64,000 nucleotides of DNA from Novosphingobium malaysiense (GTDB taxonomy: Bacteria; Pseudomonadota; Alphaproteobacteria; Sphingomonadales; Sphingomonadaceae): assembly GCF_000802225.1 (NCBI RefSeq), contig NZ_JTDI01000003.1:1280634-1344633 (forward strand), in the 5' to 3' direction. A program made the translations under genes and the position numbers. Positions 18,466-27,759 of the stretch are shown here, piece by piece. Under the pieces are notes generated by a model. The model did not search any database. It was given only the letters and a program-made list of their open reading frames with translations, and was not told the origin of the DNA. Position 1 is the stretch's first letter; each line of letters starts with the position of its first letter.

Positions 18466-19821
18466 TCACACAATCGAGGCGGCAGCGCACGTCAGCGACC
18501 AGCGGAAGCCCTCCTGCCGGTATTCGGTCGAAATCCGGGCATCGAGTTTCACGCGCGGAACGTCGACGATGATGCGGGTACCGAACCCCTGCTGCGAAGG
18601 CTCGTGCGCCGGTGGTCCGCCGCTTTCGGCCCATTCAATGCGAAACTGAGCCGCGTCCCTTTTCCCTTCGAGGGACCAGCGGATGTCCACCTGTCCCTCG
18701 GTCACCGAGAGTGCGCCGTACTTGATCGCGTTCGTTCCCATCTCGTGGAAAGCCATGGCCAGCGCCTCGGCGGCACCGGGTGAGAGCAGCACCTGCGGCC
18801 CCTCGCAGGTAATCTGCGCACGCGAGTCGCCGAGAGAGCGCAATTGCGCCTCGATCATCTCCGAGACGGGAATCCTTGACCACGAGCGGCGAACGAGGAC
18901 GTCCTGGTTAGCTGCCAGACCTCGAATTCGTTGTTCTAGCCGCTCGACGAAATCGGGCCGGTTTGCATCGGTACGGCGTGCCAGCGATTGCACCACTGCG
19001 AGCATGTTCTTGCTGCGATGGTTCACCTCTTCCAGCAGCAACTCGATGCGCTGCTCCGCCTCGCGCATCTCGGTGACATCGGTGTTGGTGCCGAACCAGT
19101 ACTCGACGTTGCCCTGCTCGTCGCGGATCGGCTTGGCCCGAGAGAGGAACCACCGCCACTCCCCGTCCGCGCTGCGGAGCGGAAACGTGTCTTCCCAGTC
19201 TTCGCCCGACGCGAAGCAGGCACTGATCTTTTCGACGACGGCGTCGACGTGATCGGGATGGTGCACGGCCTTCCAGCCCCAGCCCTTCATGTCGTCGAGG
19301 GTCGTGCCGGTATAGTCGAACCAGCGCTTGTTGTACCAGAAGATCCAGCCGTCGCTGTCCGCGATCCACGCCAACTGGCTCATGTTGTCCGCCAGCAGGC
19401 GAAAGCGCTGTTCGCTGAGCGCAAGCTGCTTGCGGATGTTGACGCTGTCGGAGATGTCGCGGGCAATCTTGCTCGCAGCGATCACCCGGCCGTCGCTGTC
19501 GAGGACGGGCGAAACCGTGACCGCCACGGCAACGGTGCCCCCGCCTTTTCGATTGCGGTACGTTTCGAAGGTCGGAACCCGGTCGCCGCAACTGATACTT
19601 GCGATGATCGCGTCTTCCTCGTCCTGCCGGTCCTCCGGGATAAGCTTGCGAATGTTCTGGCCGATCATTTCCTCGGCCGTCCAGCCGAAGACACGCTCCG
19701 CGCCTGCATTCCACGTGAGGATGCGCCCATCCAGCGTCTTCCCGACAATCGCATCGTCGGTCGATTCGACGATTGCCGCGAGAAGCGCCCCCGGATTGGC
19801 GCCGAGATCGACGGTGTTCAG
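18466..19821 (-). CDS. PAS-PAS HWE-family sensor histidine kinase
   Basis: A cytosolic sensor kinase with two PAS domains (roughly residues 13-130 and 135-255) and a HWE/HisKA_2 transmitter. The phospho-accepting motif is EEVNHRSKNMLAVVQSLARR (His about 268 from the proposed start), with ATP-binding FHEMGTNAIKYGALS and GFGTRII. The first ATG in frame is 19668, which would cut the first PAS domain. Upstream the only possible initiator before an in-frame stop is CTG at 19821, which overlaps the metZ stop as CTGA. I therefore annotate a CTG start with translational coupling. HWE kinases usually signal light, redox or general stress. Confidence 0.8.
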   Translation of the reverse strand: MNTVDLGANPGALLAAIVESTDDAIVGKTLDGRILTWNAGAERVFGWTAEEMIGQNIRKLIPEDRQDEEDAIIASISCGDRVPTFETYRNRKGGGTVAVAVTVSPVLDSDGRVIAASKIARDISDSVNIRKQLALSEQRFRLLADNMSQLAWIADSDGWIFWYNKRWFDYTGTTLDDMKGWGWKAVHHPDHVDAVVEKISACFASGEDWEDTFPLRSADGEWRWFLSRAKPIRDEQGNVEYWFGTNTDVTEMREAEQRIELLLEEVNHRSKNMLAVVQSLARRTDANRPDFVERLEQRIRGLAANQDVLVRRSWSRIPVSEMIEAQLRSLGDSRAQITCEGPQVLLSPGAAEALAMAFHEMGTNAIKYGALSVTEGQVDIRWSLEGKRDAAQFRIEWAESGGPPAHEPSQQGFGTRIIVDVPRVKLDARISTEYRQEGFRWSLTCAAASIV

Positions 19822-21026
19822 AGGCCCACCTTCGCCAGAGCCTGATCCATGTCCTCGATCAGGTCATCGATATCCTCAAGCCCGACATTGATCCGCAGCA
19901 TGCCTTCGGAAATACCCATTTCCTCGCGTCCCTCCGGCCCCATGTTGTGATGCGTCGTCGAGGCAGGATGGCACATCAGCGAGCGCGAGTCTCCGATATT
20001 GTTAGAGATATCGATGAGTTGCAGGGCATCGAGCACCGCGTGGGCCTGTTGGCGGCCGCCATCGAGAACGAAGCTGAAAATGGGGCCGCAGGCGTCCATC
20101 TGCTTTTGCGCAAGCGCCTTCTGCGGGTGGCTGTCGAGCCAGGGGTGCAGGATCGTCGGCACCCTCCCTTCGACGAACTCACCGAGCTTGAGGGCATTCT
20201 CGCTCTGCTTCTTTGCCCGCAGGTCGAGCGTCTCCAGTCCCTTGAGCACGATCCAAGCGTTGAACGGCGAAAGATTCGGGCCGGTGTTGCGCTGAAACGG
20301 CAGCAGCTTATCGTTGATGAATTCCTCGCTGCCGCACACGGCGCCGGCGAGCACCCTACCCTGCCCGTCCATCAGCTTGGTGGCCGAGTAGGCCACGACG
20401 TCGATGCCGAACTCGAGCGGCCGCTGCAGCGCCGGCGAGCAGAAGGCATTGTCGACAACCGTGGTGATGCCATGCGCCCTGGCAATCTTCGCGATGGCTT
20501 CGAGATCGGCGACATCCATGGTCGGGTTGGCCGGGGTCTCGAAGAAGAAGACTTTGGTATTGGGGCGGGTCGCCGCTTCCCAGGCCGCCGTGTCGCGCGC
20601 GTCCACCACGGTCACGTCGATGCCGAAGCGCGGCAGGAGGTTGTCTCCCAGCCAGCGACAGGACCCGAAGGCCGCCCGTGCCGATACCATGTGGTCGCCT
20701 GCCGACAGCTGGCACAACAGCGAGGCGGTCATCGCTGCCATGCCCGAGGCCTGAACGCGGCAAGCCTCGGCGCCTTCCAGCAGGGCGATACGCTCTTCGA
20801 GCATCGCCACAGTCGGATTCTGCAGGCGCGAGTAGGTCATGCCTTCCTCTTCGCCGGCAAAGCGGGCCGCGACCGTGGCCGCATCGTCATAGCTATATCC
20901 GGACGTGAGGAAGAGCGCTTCGCTCGTCTCGCCCATTTCCGAACGCCACGTGCCGCCGCGGATTGCGCGGGTAGCGGGGCGCCAATTGCGGGTCTGGTTG
21001 CGGTCCTGTCCGGTCGTGCGTTTCAT
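19818..21026 (-). CDS. metZ: O-succinylhomoserine sulfhydrylase
   Basis: A 402-residue Cys/Met metabolism PLP enzyme that makes homocysteine from O-succinylhomoserine and sulfide. Visible are TYSRLQNPTVAMLEERIALL, EGAEACRVQASGMAAM, the PLP phosphate and Asp region ETPANPTMDVADL, and the Schiff-base lysine in SATKLMDGQG (Lys217). The C-terminal SEGMLRINVGLEDIDDLIED is typical. ATG at 21026 has AGAGG seven bases upstream; upstream residues are non-conserved. The closely related cystathionine gamma-synthase cannot be fully excluded. Confidence 0.88.
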   Translation of the reverse strand: MKRTTGQDRNQTRNWRPATRAIRGGTWRSEMGETSEALFLTSGYSYDDAATVAARFAGEEEGMTYSRLQNPTVAMLEERIALLEGAEACRVQASGMAAMTASLLCQLSAGDHMVSARAAFGSCRWLGDNLLPRFGIDVTVVDARDTAAWEAATRPNTKVFFFETPANPTMDVADLEAIAKIARAHGITTVVDNAFCSPALQRPLEFGIDVVAYSATKLMDGQGRVLAGAVCGSEEFINDKLLPFQRNTGPNLSPFNAWIVLKGLETLDLRAKKQSENALKLGEFVEGRVPTILHPWLDSHPQKALAQKQMDACGPIFSFVLDGGRQQAHAVLDALQLIDISNNIGDSRSLMCHPASTTHHNMGPEGREEMGISEGMLRINVGLEDIDDLIEDMDQALAKVGL

Positions 21027-21122
21027 GGCCAAGCCTCTAAGATGGCGCGAGAGCCAAGGCAAGCGGATGCAGTGCCCCGGCGGTCTTGCCCAAAGCCGGT
21101 TTCCCTCCTATCCGCCTGTCCG

Positions 21123-22406
21123 ATGCCGCTTGCAGCCAGAAACGCCCGCGACCCGATTGGCTGGTGCCTCGGCATCACGGTCCTGTTTCTGGGTCTGGCC
21201 CTGTGGCGCATCGAAATGCCGCCACGCTATTACTTCGACGAGATCCACTACGTTCCGGCCGCCCTGAAGCTTCTGGACCTCATCCCCGCGAACCGCGAGC
21301 ACCCGATGTTCGGCAAGGAAGTGATCGCGGCGTTCATCCATTTCCTGGGCGACCGGCCACTGGCTTGGCGCATGGGTCCGGCCCTTTCGGGCGCCCTCGG
21401 GCTGTTCGCCTTCTCCCGCCTGGTCTGGAACCTGTCGCATCGTCGCGCCGCCACCCTGGCGGCTACCGCCCTACTGGCGACCAATTGCATGTGGTTCATC
21501 CAGAGCCGCATAGCCATGCTCGACATGATCGAGGCCGGGCTGTGCATGGTGGGCCTTTGGCAGTTCGCAGCCGCTCTGCGCGCACGATCGCCCGGCAGCG
21601 CGCGTACGCGGCTGATCCTCTCGGGCGTCGCAATGGGGCTTTCGCTGGGCGCGAAATGGAGCAGCGCGCCGGCCCTCGTAATGCCGGGACTTGCCTTCCT
21701 GATCCTGAAAATCCGCGAAAGGAGCCTGGGCGTTATCGGGCGCAAGGCTTCCGGACCGACCAAGGGCATTTCGTTGCTGGAAGCAACGGTGTGGCTCGGG
21801 CTCTTCCCGCTTGCGGTCTACTGGATCACCTTCCTGCCGGCGATGTTCTACACCGATCGGCCCGTCGCCCCGCTGGGGTTCATCCAGCAGCACGAATACA
21901 TGATCCGCCTCCAGGACAGCGTGAAGAAGCCGCATCCCTACCAGAGCTACTGGTACCAGTGGATCGTGAACTGGCGGGACATCTGGTACCTCTTCCGCAA
22001 GATCGACGGGGCGCAGCGCGGTATAGTGATGATCGGCAACCCGTTTTCCATGCTCGCCGGGCTGGTCGCGTTCGTCTGGGCCCTATGGACCAGCATGTTT
22101 CACCGGCGTTACGACGCCCTCGCCCTGATCGCGCTCTACCTCGTGTGCCTTGCCATGTGGGCGCTGAACGGGAAGCCTGTCCAGTTCTACTACCACTACC
22201 TGCTTCCGGGCGCGTTCCTGATGGGACTGCTGGCGCTTTGGCTGGATGCCCTGTGGCAACGCCGCGACCGCTGGCATGTGCTGGCGACCGCATCGCTGGT
22301 GCTTTCGCTGCTGATGTTCGCGATATTCTACCCGATCATCTCTGCCGCACCGCTGCCCTACAAGGATGCCTACAACCTGTGGATGTGGCTGCCGAGCTGG
22401 CGCTAG
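21123..22406 (+). CDS. Lipid-linked glycosyltransferase (PMT/ArnT-like, GT39)
   Basis: A 427-residue multispanning membrane protein of the dolichyl-phosphate-mannose:protein mannosyltransferase superfamily. The first luminal loop has YYFDEIHYVPAALKLL, carrying the DE pair that is catalytic in this family. EHPMFGKEVIAAFIHFLGD, the SRIAMLDMIEAGLCMVG helix and HPYQSYWYQWIVNWRDIWY follow. It transfers a sugar from a polyprenyl-phosphate donor on the periplasmic face. The GT2-GtrA protein at 23033 probably makes that donor. ATG 21123 is chosen because the first helix follows it; ATG 21042 is an in-frame alternative. Confidence 0.83.
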   Translation: MPLAARNARDPIGWCLGITVLFLGLALWRIEMPPRYYFDEIHYVPAALKLLDLIPANREHPMFGKEVIAAFIHFLGDRPLAWRMGPALSGALGLFAFSRLVWNLSHRRAATLAATALLATNCMWFIQSRIAMLDMIEAGLCMVGLWQFAAALRARSPGSARTRLILSGVAMGLSLGAKWSSAPALVMPGLAFLILKIRERSLGVIGRKASGPTKGISLLEATVWLGLFPLAVYWITFLPAMFYTDRPVAPLGFIQQHEYMIRLQDSVKKPHPYQSYWYQWIVNWRDIWYLFRKIDGAQRGIVMIGNPFSMLAGLVAFVWALWTSMFHRRYDALALIALYLVCLAMWALNGKPVQFYYHYLLPGAFLMGLLALWLDALWQRRDRWHVLATASLVLSLLMFAIFYPIISAAPLPYKDAYNLWMWLPSWR

Positions 22407-22438
22407 CTCGCGCCCGAAGCCAGCCCGGCAGCTGCAGG

Positions 22439-22924
22439 TCAGGCCGGAAGCCGGTGCCTCGCATCGCCATAGACCAGCATGGCTTCCCAAGCCTCCAGCC
22501 TCATCGCGGCAAGGTATTCGGCCTGCATGTCCGCGGTCAGCACTTCGACCATGCGTTCGCCCTCGATCCAGACTTCGATGACACCGAACACCCCGCCGCG
22601 CTTGCGGTACTTGGCCGGCCAGCCCTCCCGAGCCGCGATCGCGAACACGGCGGCGCAATCGAGCGGTGTCGCCATGGCGAAATGGGTGGCACTCAGGCCG
22701 GCGTCGCCCGGCAGACCTACGGCATCGGCATCTCCCGGCGCCTCGACGAGCTCTGTCCCGCGCGGATAGACCTCGACCAAGGTGTTGCGATCATCGCCGG
22801 CATGAGCGAGCCAGCTCCCTTCCGCGACCGGCGGAAACGGCGTTGCGCGGCCGCCGAACAGCTCGGCCAGCACCATGGCGACATGTTGTGGATCGCGCGC
22901 GTCAATGGAAACGTGAAACAGCAT
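22439..22924 (-). CDS. VOC-like small protein
   Basis: A 161-residue protein starting MLFHVSIDARDPQHVAMVLA, which is the first strand-helix unit of the vicinal oxygen chelate fold, with ATHFAMATPLDCAAVFAIAA as the second unit. The metal-ligand positions are less clear than in the VOC protein at 1175, so it may not be an enzyme. It converges on the GT39 gene. Confidence 0.65.
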   Translation of the reverse strand: MLFHVSIDARDPQHVAMVLAELFGGRATPFPPVAEGSWLAHAGDDRNTLVEVYPRGTELVEAPGDADAVGLPGDAGLSATHFAMATPLDCAAVFAIAAREGWPAKYRKRGGVFGVIEVWIEGERMVEVLTADMQAEYLAAMRLEAWEAMLVYGDARHRLPA

Positions 22925-23032
22925 CGGACCTTCTCCCGCGTATGTGGTGCCGCGCGAAAAAGCGATTACTTCACGATCTACAAATGGATTCCGTCAAACG
23001 ACTTACGATAGACGACAAAAAGCGTCGCCCGG

Positions 23033-24220
23033 TCAGTACTTGCCCCAGACGAACTTCGAAGAAAGAGCAAAATTCCATACGGATCCCAAGATGATACCGG
23101 TCACGACGGCAACGACGTCATGGAAACCGATCGTCTTGAGCACCGCAGCGGACCCCACGTTGGTGAGCAGGCCCAGCGAACAGGTCACGCCGAACTGCGC
23201 CCAGCCGCGCATCATCGGCCCGAAACCGCGCAATCGCTTGTCGGAATAGGTAAGTTCGTTGTTGAGCACGAAGTTGAAGGTCATCGCGATGACTGCCGCC
23301 AGCGTATTGGCTGTGTTGAACGTCGTGCTTTCCGACCAGTTGCCGTAAACGAACCGCTCCGCGAAGACGAGGTGAAGCAGTACCCACAAGGCGCCGAGTT
23401 GCACCAGGACGCCAAGAGCACCAACGGTACCGAACAGCGCGAAGCGGGTGGGAATGACGCGGCCGAGCCACTTGTCGTAAAGACCTACAAGGAATTCGAA
23501 CACGACGGTCTGGTCCAGCTTGCTTTCGCCTTCCGCACGGGCGGCGAAGTTCAAAGGAAATTCCTTGACCCGCAGCGGTCGTTCGACCGTGGCCAGGATA
23601 TCGAGCAGGATCTTGAAACCCACGCCCGACAGGCGATGCGCATCGGCGCGAAGCGTTTCCGTGGGCAGCATGAAAAAGCCGCTCATCGGATCGGTCAGTT
23701 CGACACCGGTTACCTTGTTGGCGATCCTGTTGGCCAGTCCCGAAGCCTTCACCCGGTCGGGACGCCCCCAAGCTTCCGTGCTGGCGCCTTCGGCAAACCG
23801 AGAGGCATAGGCGAGATCGTACTCACCAGACTGAACGGCCGCCAGCATCTTCGGCAGCAATTCGGGATCGTGCTGGTGATCGGCGTCCATGACCGCCACG
23901 ACCGGGGCCGCCGTGGAACACATGCCCTCGATCGCCGCACTGGCAAGGCCGCGCCGGCCGATACGCTGTATGCAGCGCACGCGCGGGTCGACCTGGGCTA
24001 ACCGGCGCGCCTCGTCAGAGGTCCCGTCGGGGCTGTTGTCGTCGACGAAGATGGCTTCCCAGGAAACACCGGCCAGCGCCTTGTCGAGACGCTCCACCAT
24101 CGTGGTCACATTGCTGCGCTCGTTGTAGGTCGGCAATACGACTGCCAGCTCAAGCGGCCGGCTCGCGACATCGACAGCAGCGTCTGCAGCCACGGCAAGA
24201 TCGGAACCGGTGATGTTCAT
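23033..24220 (-). CDS. Polyprenyl-phosphate glycosyltransferase fused to GtrA domain
   Basis: A 395-residue two-domain protein. Residues about 25-255 are a GT2 DPM1-like transferase: LAVVLPTYNERSNV, FVDDNSPDGTSDEA, and the metal-binding MDADHQHDPELLPKML. Residues about 265-395 form a four-helix GtrA-like membrane domain with the ending NFALSSKFVWGKY. It makes polyprenyl-phosphate mannose or glucose and may help it cross the membrane, supplying the GT39 enzyme encoded at 21123. The gene stands alone on the minus strand between the VOC-like gene and leuB. Confidence 0.88.
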   Translation of the reverse strand: MNITGSDLAVAADAAVDVASRPLELAVVLPTYNERSNVTTMVERLDKALAGVSWEAIFVDDNSPDGTSDEARRLAQVDPRVRCIQRIGRRGLASAAIEGMCSTAAPVVAVMDADHQHDPELLPKMLAAVQSGEYDLAYASRFAEGASTEAWGRPDRVKASGLANRIANKVTGVELTDPMSGFFMLPTETLRADAHRLSGVGFKILLDILATVERPLRVKEFPLNFAARAEGESKLDQTVVFEFLVGLYDKWLGRVIPTRFALFGTVGALGVLVQLGALWVLLHLVFAERFVYGNWSESTTFNTANTLAAVIAMTFNFVLNNELTYSDKRLRGFGPMMRGWAQFGVTCSLGLLTNVGSAAVLKTIGFHDVVAVVTGIILGSVWNFALSSKFVWGKY

Positions 24221-24265
24221 GCGCCCCGCATATACAAGGTGAACCTCAATAAACCATTATCGCAT

Positions 24266-25324
24266 TTACAGGCGTTCGACTACCGCGTCGCCAATTTGCC
24301 GCGTTCCCGCCGATCCCCCAAGGTCTCCGCCCTTCACTCCGGCCGACAGGGCGCCTGCCACGGCATTCTCGATCCGCACCGCCTGCTCCTCGAGACCAAG
24401 CGAATGGCGCAACAGCATGGCCGCCGAGAGGATCGTGGCCATGGGATTGGCGAGGCCCTTGCCGGCAATATCGGGTGCGGACCCGTGGATCGGCTCGTAG
24501 AGCCCGTAGGTCCCCTCTGCCAGGCTTGCGGATGCCAGCAGGCCGATCGAGCCCACGCACATACTGGCCTGGTCGCTGAGGATGTCGCCGAAGAGGTTGC
24601 CGGTCACGATGACGTCGAACTGTCCCGGATTCTTCACGAGTTGCATGGCCGCGTTGTCCACGTACATGTGGCTCAGTTCGACCTCGGGATATTCCTTCGA
24701 CACCTCGATCACGACATCGCGCCAGAGCTGCGAGGTTTCCAGCACATTCGCCTTGTCCACCGAACACAGCTTCTTTGAACGCCCCATCGCCGCGGTGAAG
24801 CCGGAGTGCGCAATACGCCGCACCTCGTCTTCGGCATAGGACATCATGTCCCAGCCCTGCCGCCGGCCGTCGGGCAAGGTGCGGATGCCCTTCTCGCCGA
24901 AATAGACGTCGCCGTTGAGTTCGCGCACGATAAGGAGGTCGATCTCCCTGGCGACTTCCTCGCGAAGCGTCGTCAGCTCCTCGAGACCGGGGAACACGCG
25001 AGCGGGACGCAGGTTGGCGAAGAGACCAAGTTCCTTGCGCAGACCCAGGATCGCCTGCTCCGGGCGCAAGTGGCGCTCAAGGTGATCGCAGGAAAAATCC
25101 CCGACCGCTCCGAACAGGATGGCATCGGCGGAACGCGCGGTTTCCAGCGTCTGGGGCGGCAACGGGTGGCCGTGCTTGCGATAGGCCATTCCGCCTACAT
25201 CGCCTTCGACCAGTTCGAGGCTGTCGAGCCCCAGTTTCTCTAGCACGCGGACAGCCTGCTCGGTCACCTCCGGACCGATTCCGTCGCCGGCGAAAACCGC
25301 GATGCGCATGGAGTTCTTGGTCAT
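24266..25324 (-). CDS. leuB: 3-isopropylmalate dehydrogenase
   Basis: A 352-residue enzyme of leucine biosynthesis that oxidatively decarboxylates 3-isopropylmalate with NAD+. Signatures are [18 protein letters not shown] at the N-terminus, the substrate loop [35 protein letters not shown] and the family pattern [20 protein letters not shown] followed by [22 protein letters not shown] 25324 has GAAGG eight bases upstream and starts four bases after the recO stop, so the two are coupled. Confidence 0.96.
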   Translation of the reverse strand: MTKNSMRIAVFAGDGIGPEVTEQAVRVLEKLGLDSLELVEGDVGGMAYRKHGHPLPPQTLETARSADAILFGAVGDFSCDHLERHLRPEQAILGLRKELGLFANLRPARVFPGLEELTTLREEVAREIDLLIVRELNGDVYFGEKGIRTLPDGRRQGWDMMSYAEDEVRRIAHSGFTAAMGRSKKLCSVDKANVLETSQLWRDVVIEVSKEYPEVELSHMYVDNAAMQLVKNPGQFDVIVTGNLFGDILSDQASMCVGSIGLLASASLAEGTYGLYEPIHGSAPDIAGKGLANPMATILSAAMLLRHSLGLEEQAVRIENAVAGALSAGVKGGDLGGSAGTRQIGDAVVERL

Positions 25325-25328
25325 AATG

Positions 25329-25934
25329 TCAGCCTTCGATCCGCTTCAGCCGCTCACGCAGCAGGACGCGCGCCGCCATAACGTCTCTGCGGCGATCGGC
25401 AAGCGGGTAGCGTGCCAATTCGCGCCCGATGCGATCGAAGGCGTGGAGAATTGCCGACCAGTCGGCCTGCTGCGGGCGATCTACCGGCACGCCGTACCCC
25501 AGTTCGCGCAGGAGCAGCACCTCGTAAGACAGCAAGGGGAGCGCCCAGCCCCGCGCCGAGGGCGCGACGCAAACGGCCTCGATCAGGCCGGACAGCGCTT
25601 CGTGCAGGGCGGGATAAGGGTGCCTTTCCGGCAAGGCCGTGGCCGTCAGCGCCGTGACCCAGGCTATGGCGGCGGCAGGCAATGGTTCGGTCAACCATGG
25701 CCCGCGGCTCTGCACCAGTTCCACACGAGCGAAGGGAAGATGGCTTTCCGTCTTCGAGCGCACTTCGGCATCCACGGCGTTTCCAGGAATGAGCACCGGC
25801 CGCAATTGCCGCCCCCTGCCCCCGGCGACATAGGCGGCCACCAGGCCATGCTCGGCCGTGAGCAGCCGGGCTATGACTGCGGTTTCTCCGTGGGCGTGCG
25901 TGGCACAGACAAGGGCGGGCGCGCGAAAGTGCAT
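25329..25934 (-). CDS. recO: DNA repair protein RecO
   Basis: A 201-residue RecO, which loads RecA onto SSB-coated DNA with RecR. The N-terminal OB-fold has [20 protein letters not shown] and [24 protein letters not shown] helical domain follows with [18 protein letters not shown]. It lacks the zinc-finger cysteines of some RecO proteins and is shorter than the E. coli protein, as is usual in alphaproteobacteria. It sits upstream of leuB. Confidence 0.9.
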   Translation of the reverse strand: MHFRAPALVCATHAHGETAVIARLLTAEHGLVAAYVAGGRGRQLRPVLIPGNAVDAEVRSKTESHLPFARVELVQSRGPWLTEPLPAAAIAWVTALTATALPERHPYPALHEALSGLIEAVCVAPSARGWALPLLSYEVLLLRELGYGVPVDRPQQADWSAILHAFDRIGRELARYPLADRRRDVMAARVLLRERLKRIEG

Positions 25935-25984
25935 GGCGCCTGTCTGGAACGTCGGGCTCGCTGCGACAAGAGCCGCCTGCGGCG

Positions 25985-26239
25985 TCAGCCGGCGGCGTTC
26001 AGCTTCGCTTCGATCGCATCAAGCCGCGCCTTGAGCGCATCCGCTTCCGCGCGGGCGTTCGCGGCCATTTCCTTGACCGCTTCGAACTCTTCGCGGCTCA
26101 CGAAGTCCATGTCGCCCATGAACTCCTTGAACCGTTCGCGCGCATTCTCGCGGGCTTCGCGCCCCATGCCGGCCAGCGTGCCGGCGGCGCTGTTCATCAT
26201 CTTGGTGAAATCGGCGATGAAGGGGTTTTCGCTTTGCAT
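25985..26239 (-). CDS. ubiK: UbiK/BMFP accessory factor
   Basis: An 84-residue protein with an N-terminal amphipathic helix (NPFIADFTKMMNSAAGTLAG) and a C-terminal coiled coil starting FVSREEFEAVKEMAANARAE. This is the BMFP/UbiK layout: a trimeric, membrane-binding accessory factor for ubiquinone biosynthesis. It is co-oriented with recO, about 50 bp upstream of it. Confidence 0.85.
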   Translation of the reverse strand: MQSENPFIADFTKMMNSAAGTLAGMGREARENARERFKEFMGDMDFVSREEFEAVKEMAANARAEADALKARLDAIEAKLNAAG

Positions 26240-26281
26240 GCTGCCTAGATGGATCGCCGCGCCATGCCGCGCAAGAGGCGA

Positions 26282-26836
26282 TCAGATTTTATAGCGAACG
26301 ACCGCGCCGCCCCCTTCCACGCCATCCATCGTCGGATTGGCCTGATAGAAGGCGAAATTGAGATATGTCGCGAACAGGATCCAGGCCAGATAGGGAACCA
26401 GCAGCAGTGCAGCGACCGGTCGGACCCTCCCAAAAAGCGCGACCGTGATCAACACCAGGACATCAAGCACCGCGATCACAATCAGCGACACCAACAGCAG
26501 GTGAGCTCCGAAAAACACCGGCGACCACGCCAGGTTGACCAGGAACTGCAACACGAAAACACCGGCGGCCAATCCTCGTCCGCGCGCGCCCCGGGCCGAG
26601 AGGACGAAGGCCAGAGCGAGGCCCATCAACACGTACAGGATCGTCCAGACGATGCCGAAAACGGCCGGCGGCGGATAAAGCGCCGGCTTTACCAAGGCGG
26701 CAAACCAGGGATTTTCGGGCCCGCTCTGAGCGGACTTGCCGGAAAGGAAGCCGAGCAGCACGATTACGGGGACGCAAACAAGTGCCCAACGCAGAAAACT
26801 CGCACGCAACTGGCCGGAGGAGGCAAGCAGGTTCAT
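26282..26836 (-). CDS. tspO: TspO/MBR family membrane protein
   Basis: A 184-residue protein with five hydrophobic helices. Family blocks are WFAALVKPALYPPPAVFGIV, WTILYVLMGLALAFVL, FLVNLAWSPVFFG and VPYLAWILFATYLNFAFYQAN. TspO proteins bind tetrapyrroles and regulate porphyrin or stress responses in alphaproteobacteria. It has a slightly extended N-terminus with one extra hydrophobic stretch. It lies upstream of ubiK on the same strand. Confidence 0.9.
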   Translation of the reverse strand: MNLLASSGQLRASFLRWALVCVPVIVLLGFLSGKSAQSGPENPWFAALVKPALYPPPAVFGIVWTILYVLMGLALAFVLSARGARGRGLAAGVFVLQFLVNLAWSPVFFGAHLLLVSLIVIAVLDVLVLITVALFGRVRPVAALLLVPYLAWILFATYLNFAFYQANPTMDGVEGGGAVVRYKI

Positions 26837-26927
26837 TGAGCGTAATTACTCCCGAATCAGGAAAGACCACTAAGTCGGCGCAGTTTTGTGCCGGGCGAAG
26901 GGCAAAGGTGCAATCGTCTGCTAACTG

Positions 26928-27710
26928 TCAACTTACGCGCCGTGCCGAAATGAGAAACTCCACGTTTCCCTCAGGCCCCTTGATCGGGCTTTCGACAAGG
27001 CCCTGAATTTCCCAACCTTCGCCCTCCAACCAGACCCGCACTTCGTCGCAGACCCGGGCATGGAGTACGGGATCGCGAACGACGCCGCCCTTGCCCACTT
27101 CGTTGCGCCCCACTTCGAATTGAGGCTTGATGAGTGCCACCAGCCTGCAGTTCGGGGCGGCCAGACGCAAGGGGACTTCGAGAACTTTGGCAAGTCCGAT
27201 GAAACTGGCGTCGCAGACCACCCAGTCGCAAGGCGCATCGATCATCGCAGGCGTCAGGATGCGGGCACTGGTCTGTTCCAGTACCGTCACGCGCGGATCC
27301 TGCCGCAGCTTCCAGGCCAGCTGGTTGGTACCCGAATCGACGGCAAAGACATGGCTCGCGCCCTTGCTCAGCAGAACATCGGTGAAGCCTCCGGTGGAGC
27401 TGCCAATGTCCATCGCCACCGCCCCGACCGGATCGAGTCCGAAATGCTCTATGGCGTGCGCCAGCTTGATGCCCCCGCGCGAAACCCAAGGATGGTCCCG
27501 CCCGCGCACTTCAAGCGGCGCGTCGGCCTTCAGGCTCTGGCCCGGCTTGGCGACCTTCATTTCGCCCGAAAAGACCAGACCGGCCAGAATGAACGCCTGC
27601 GCGCGGGTGCGGCTCTCCGCCAGCCCGCGGTCGACCAGCATCTGATCGACACGCCCCTTTGCGGGCGCACGGCGTTTTTCGACAGGGCGAGAGGCGGATG
27701 GGTCGGTCAT
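26928..27710 (-). CDS. tlyA: TlyA family rRNA 2'-O-methyltransferase
   Basis: A 260-residue protein with an N-terminal S4 RNA-binding domain (GRVDQMLVDRGLAESRTRAQ) and an FtsJ-like Rossmann methyltransferase domain. AMDIGSSTGGFTDVLLSKGA is the SAM site and LVALIKPQFEVGRNEVGKGG carries the catalytic-region lysine. TlyA methylates 16S and/or 23S rRNA ribose. ATG 27710 begins MTDPSASRP. The open frame continuing upstream is not coding. Confidence 0.9.
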   Translation of the reverse strand: MTDPSASRPVEKRRAPAKGRVDQMLVDRGLAESRTRAQAFILAGLVFSGEMKVAKPGQSLKADAPLEVRGRDHPWVSRGGIKLAHAIEHFGLDPVGAVAMDIGSSTGGFTDVLLSKGASHVFAVDSGTNQLAWKLRQDPRVTVLEQTSARILTPAMIDAPCDWVVCDASFIGLAKVLEVPLRLAAPNCRLVALIKPQFEVGRNEVGKGGVVRDPVLHARVCDEVRVWLEGEGWEIQGLVESPIKGPEGNVEFLISARRVS

Positions 27711-27759
27711 GGGGGCTTGTGCACTTGAGGTAAGGCGCGTGTCATTCCATACCGGGGGC

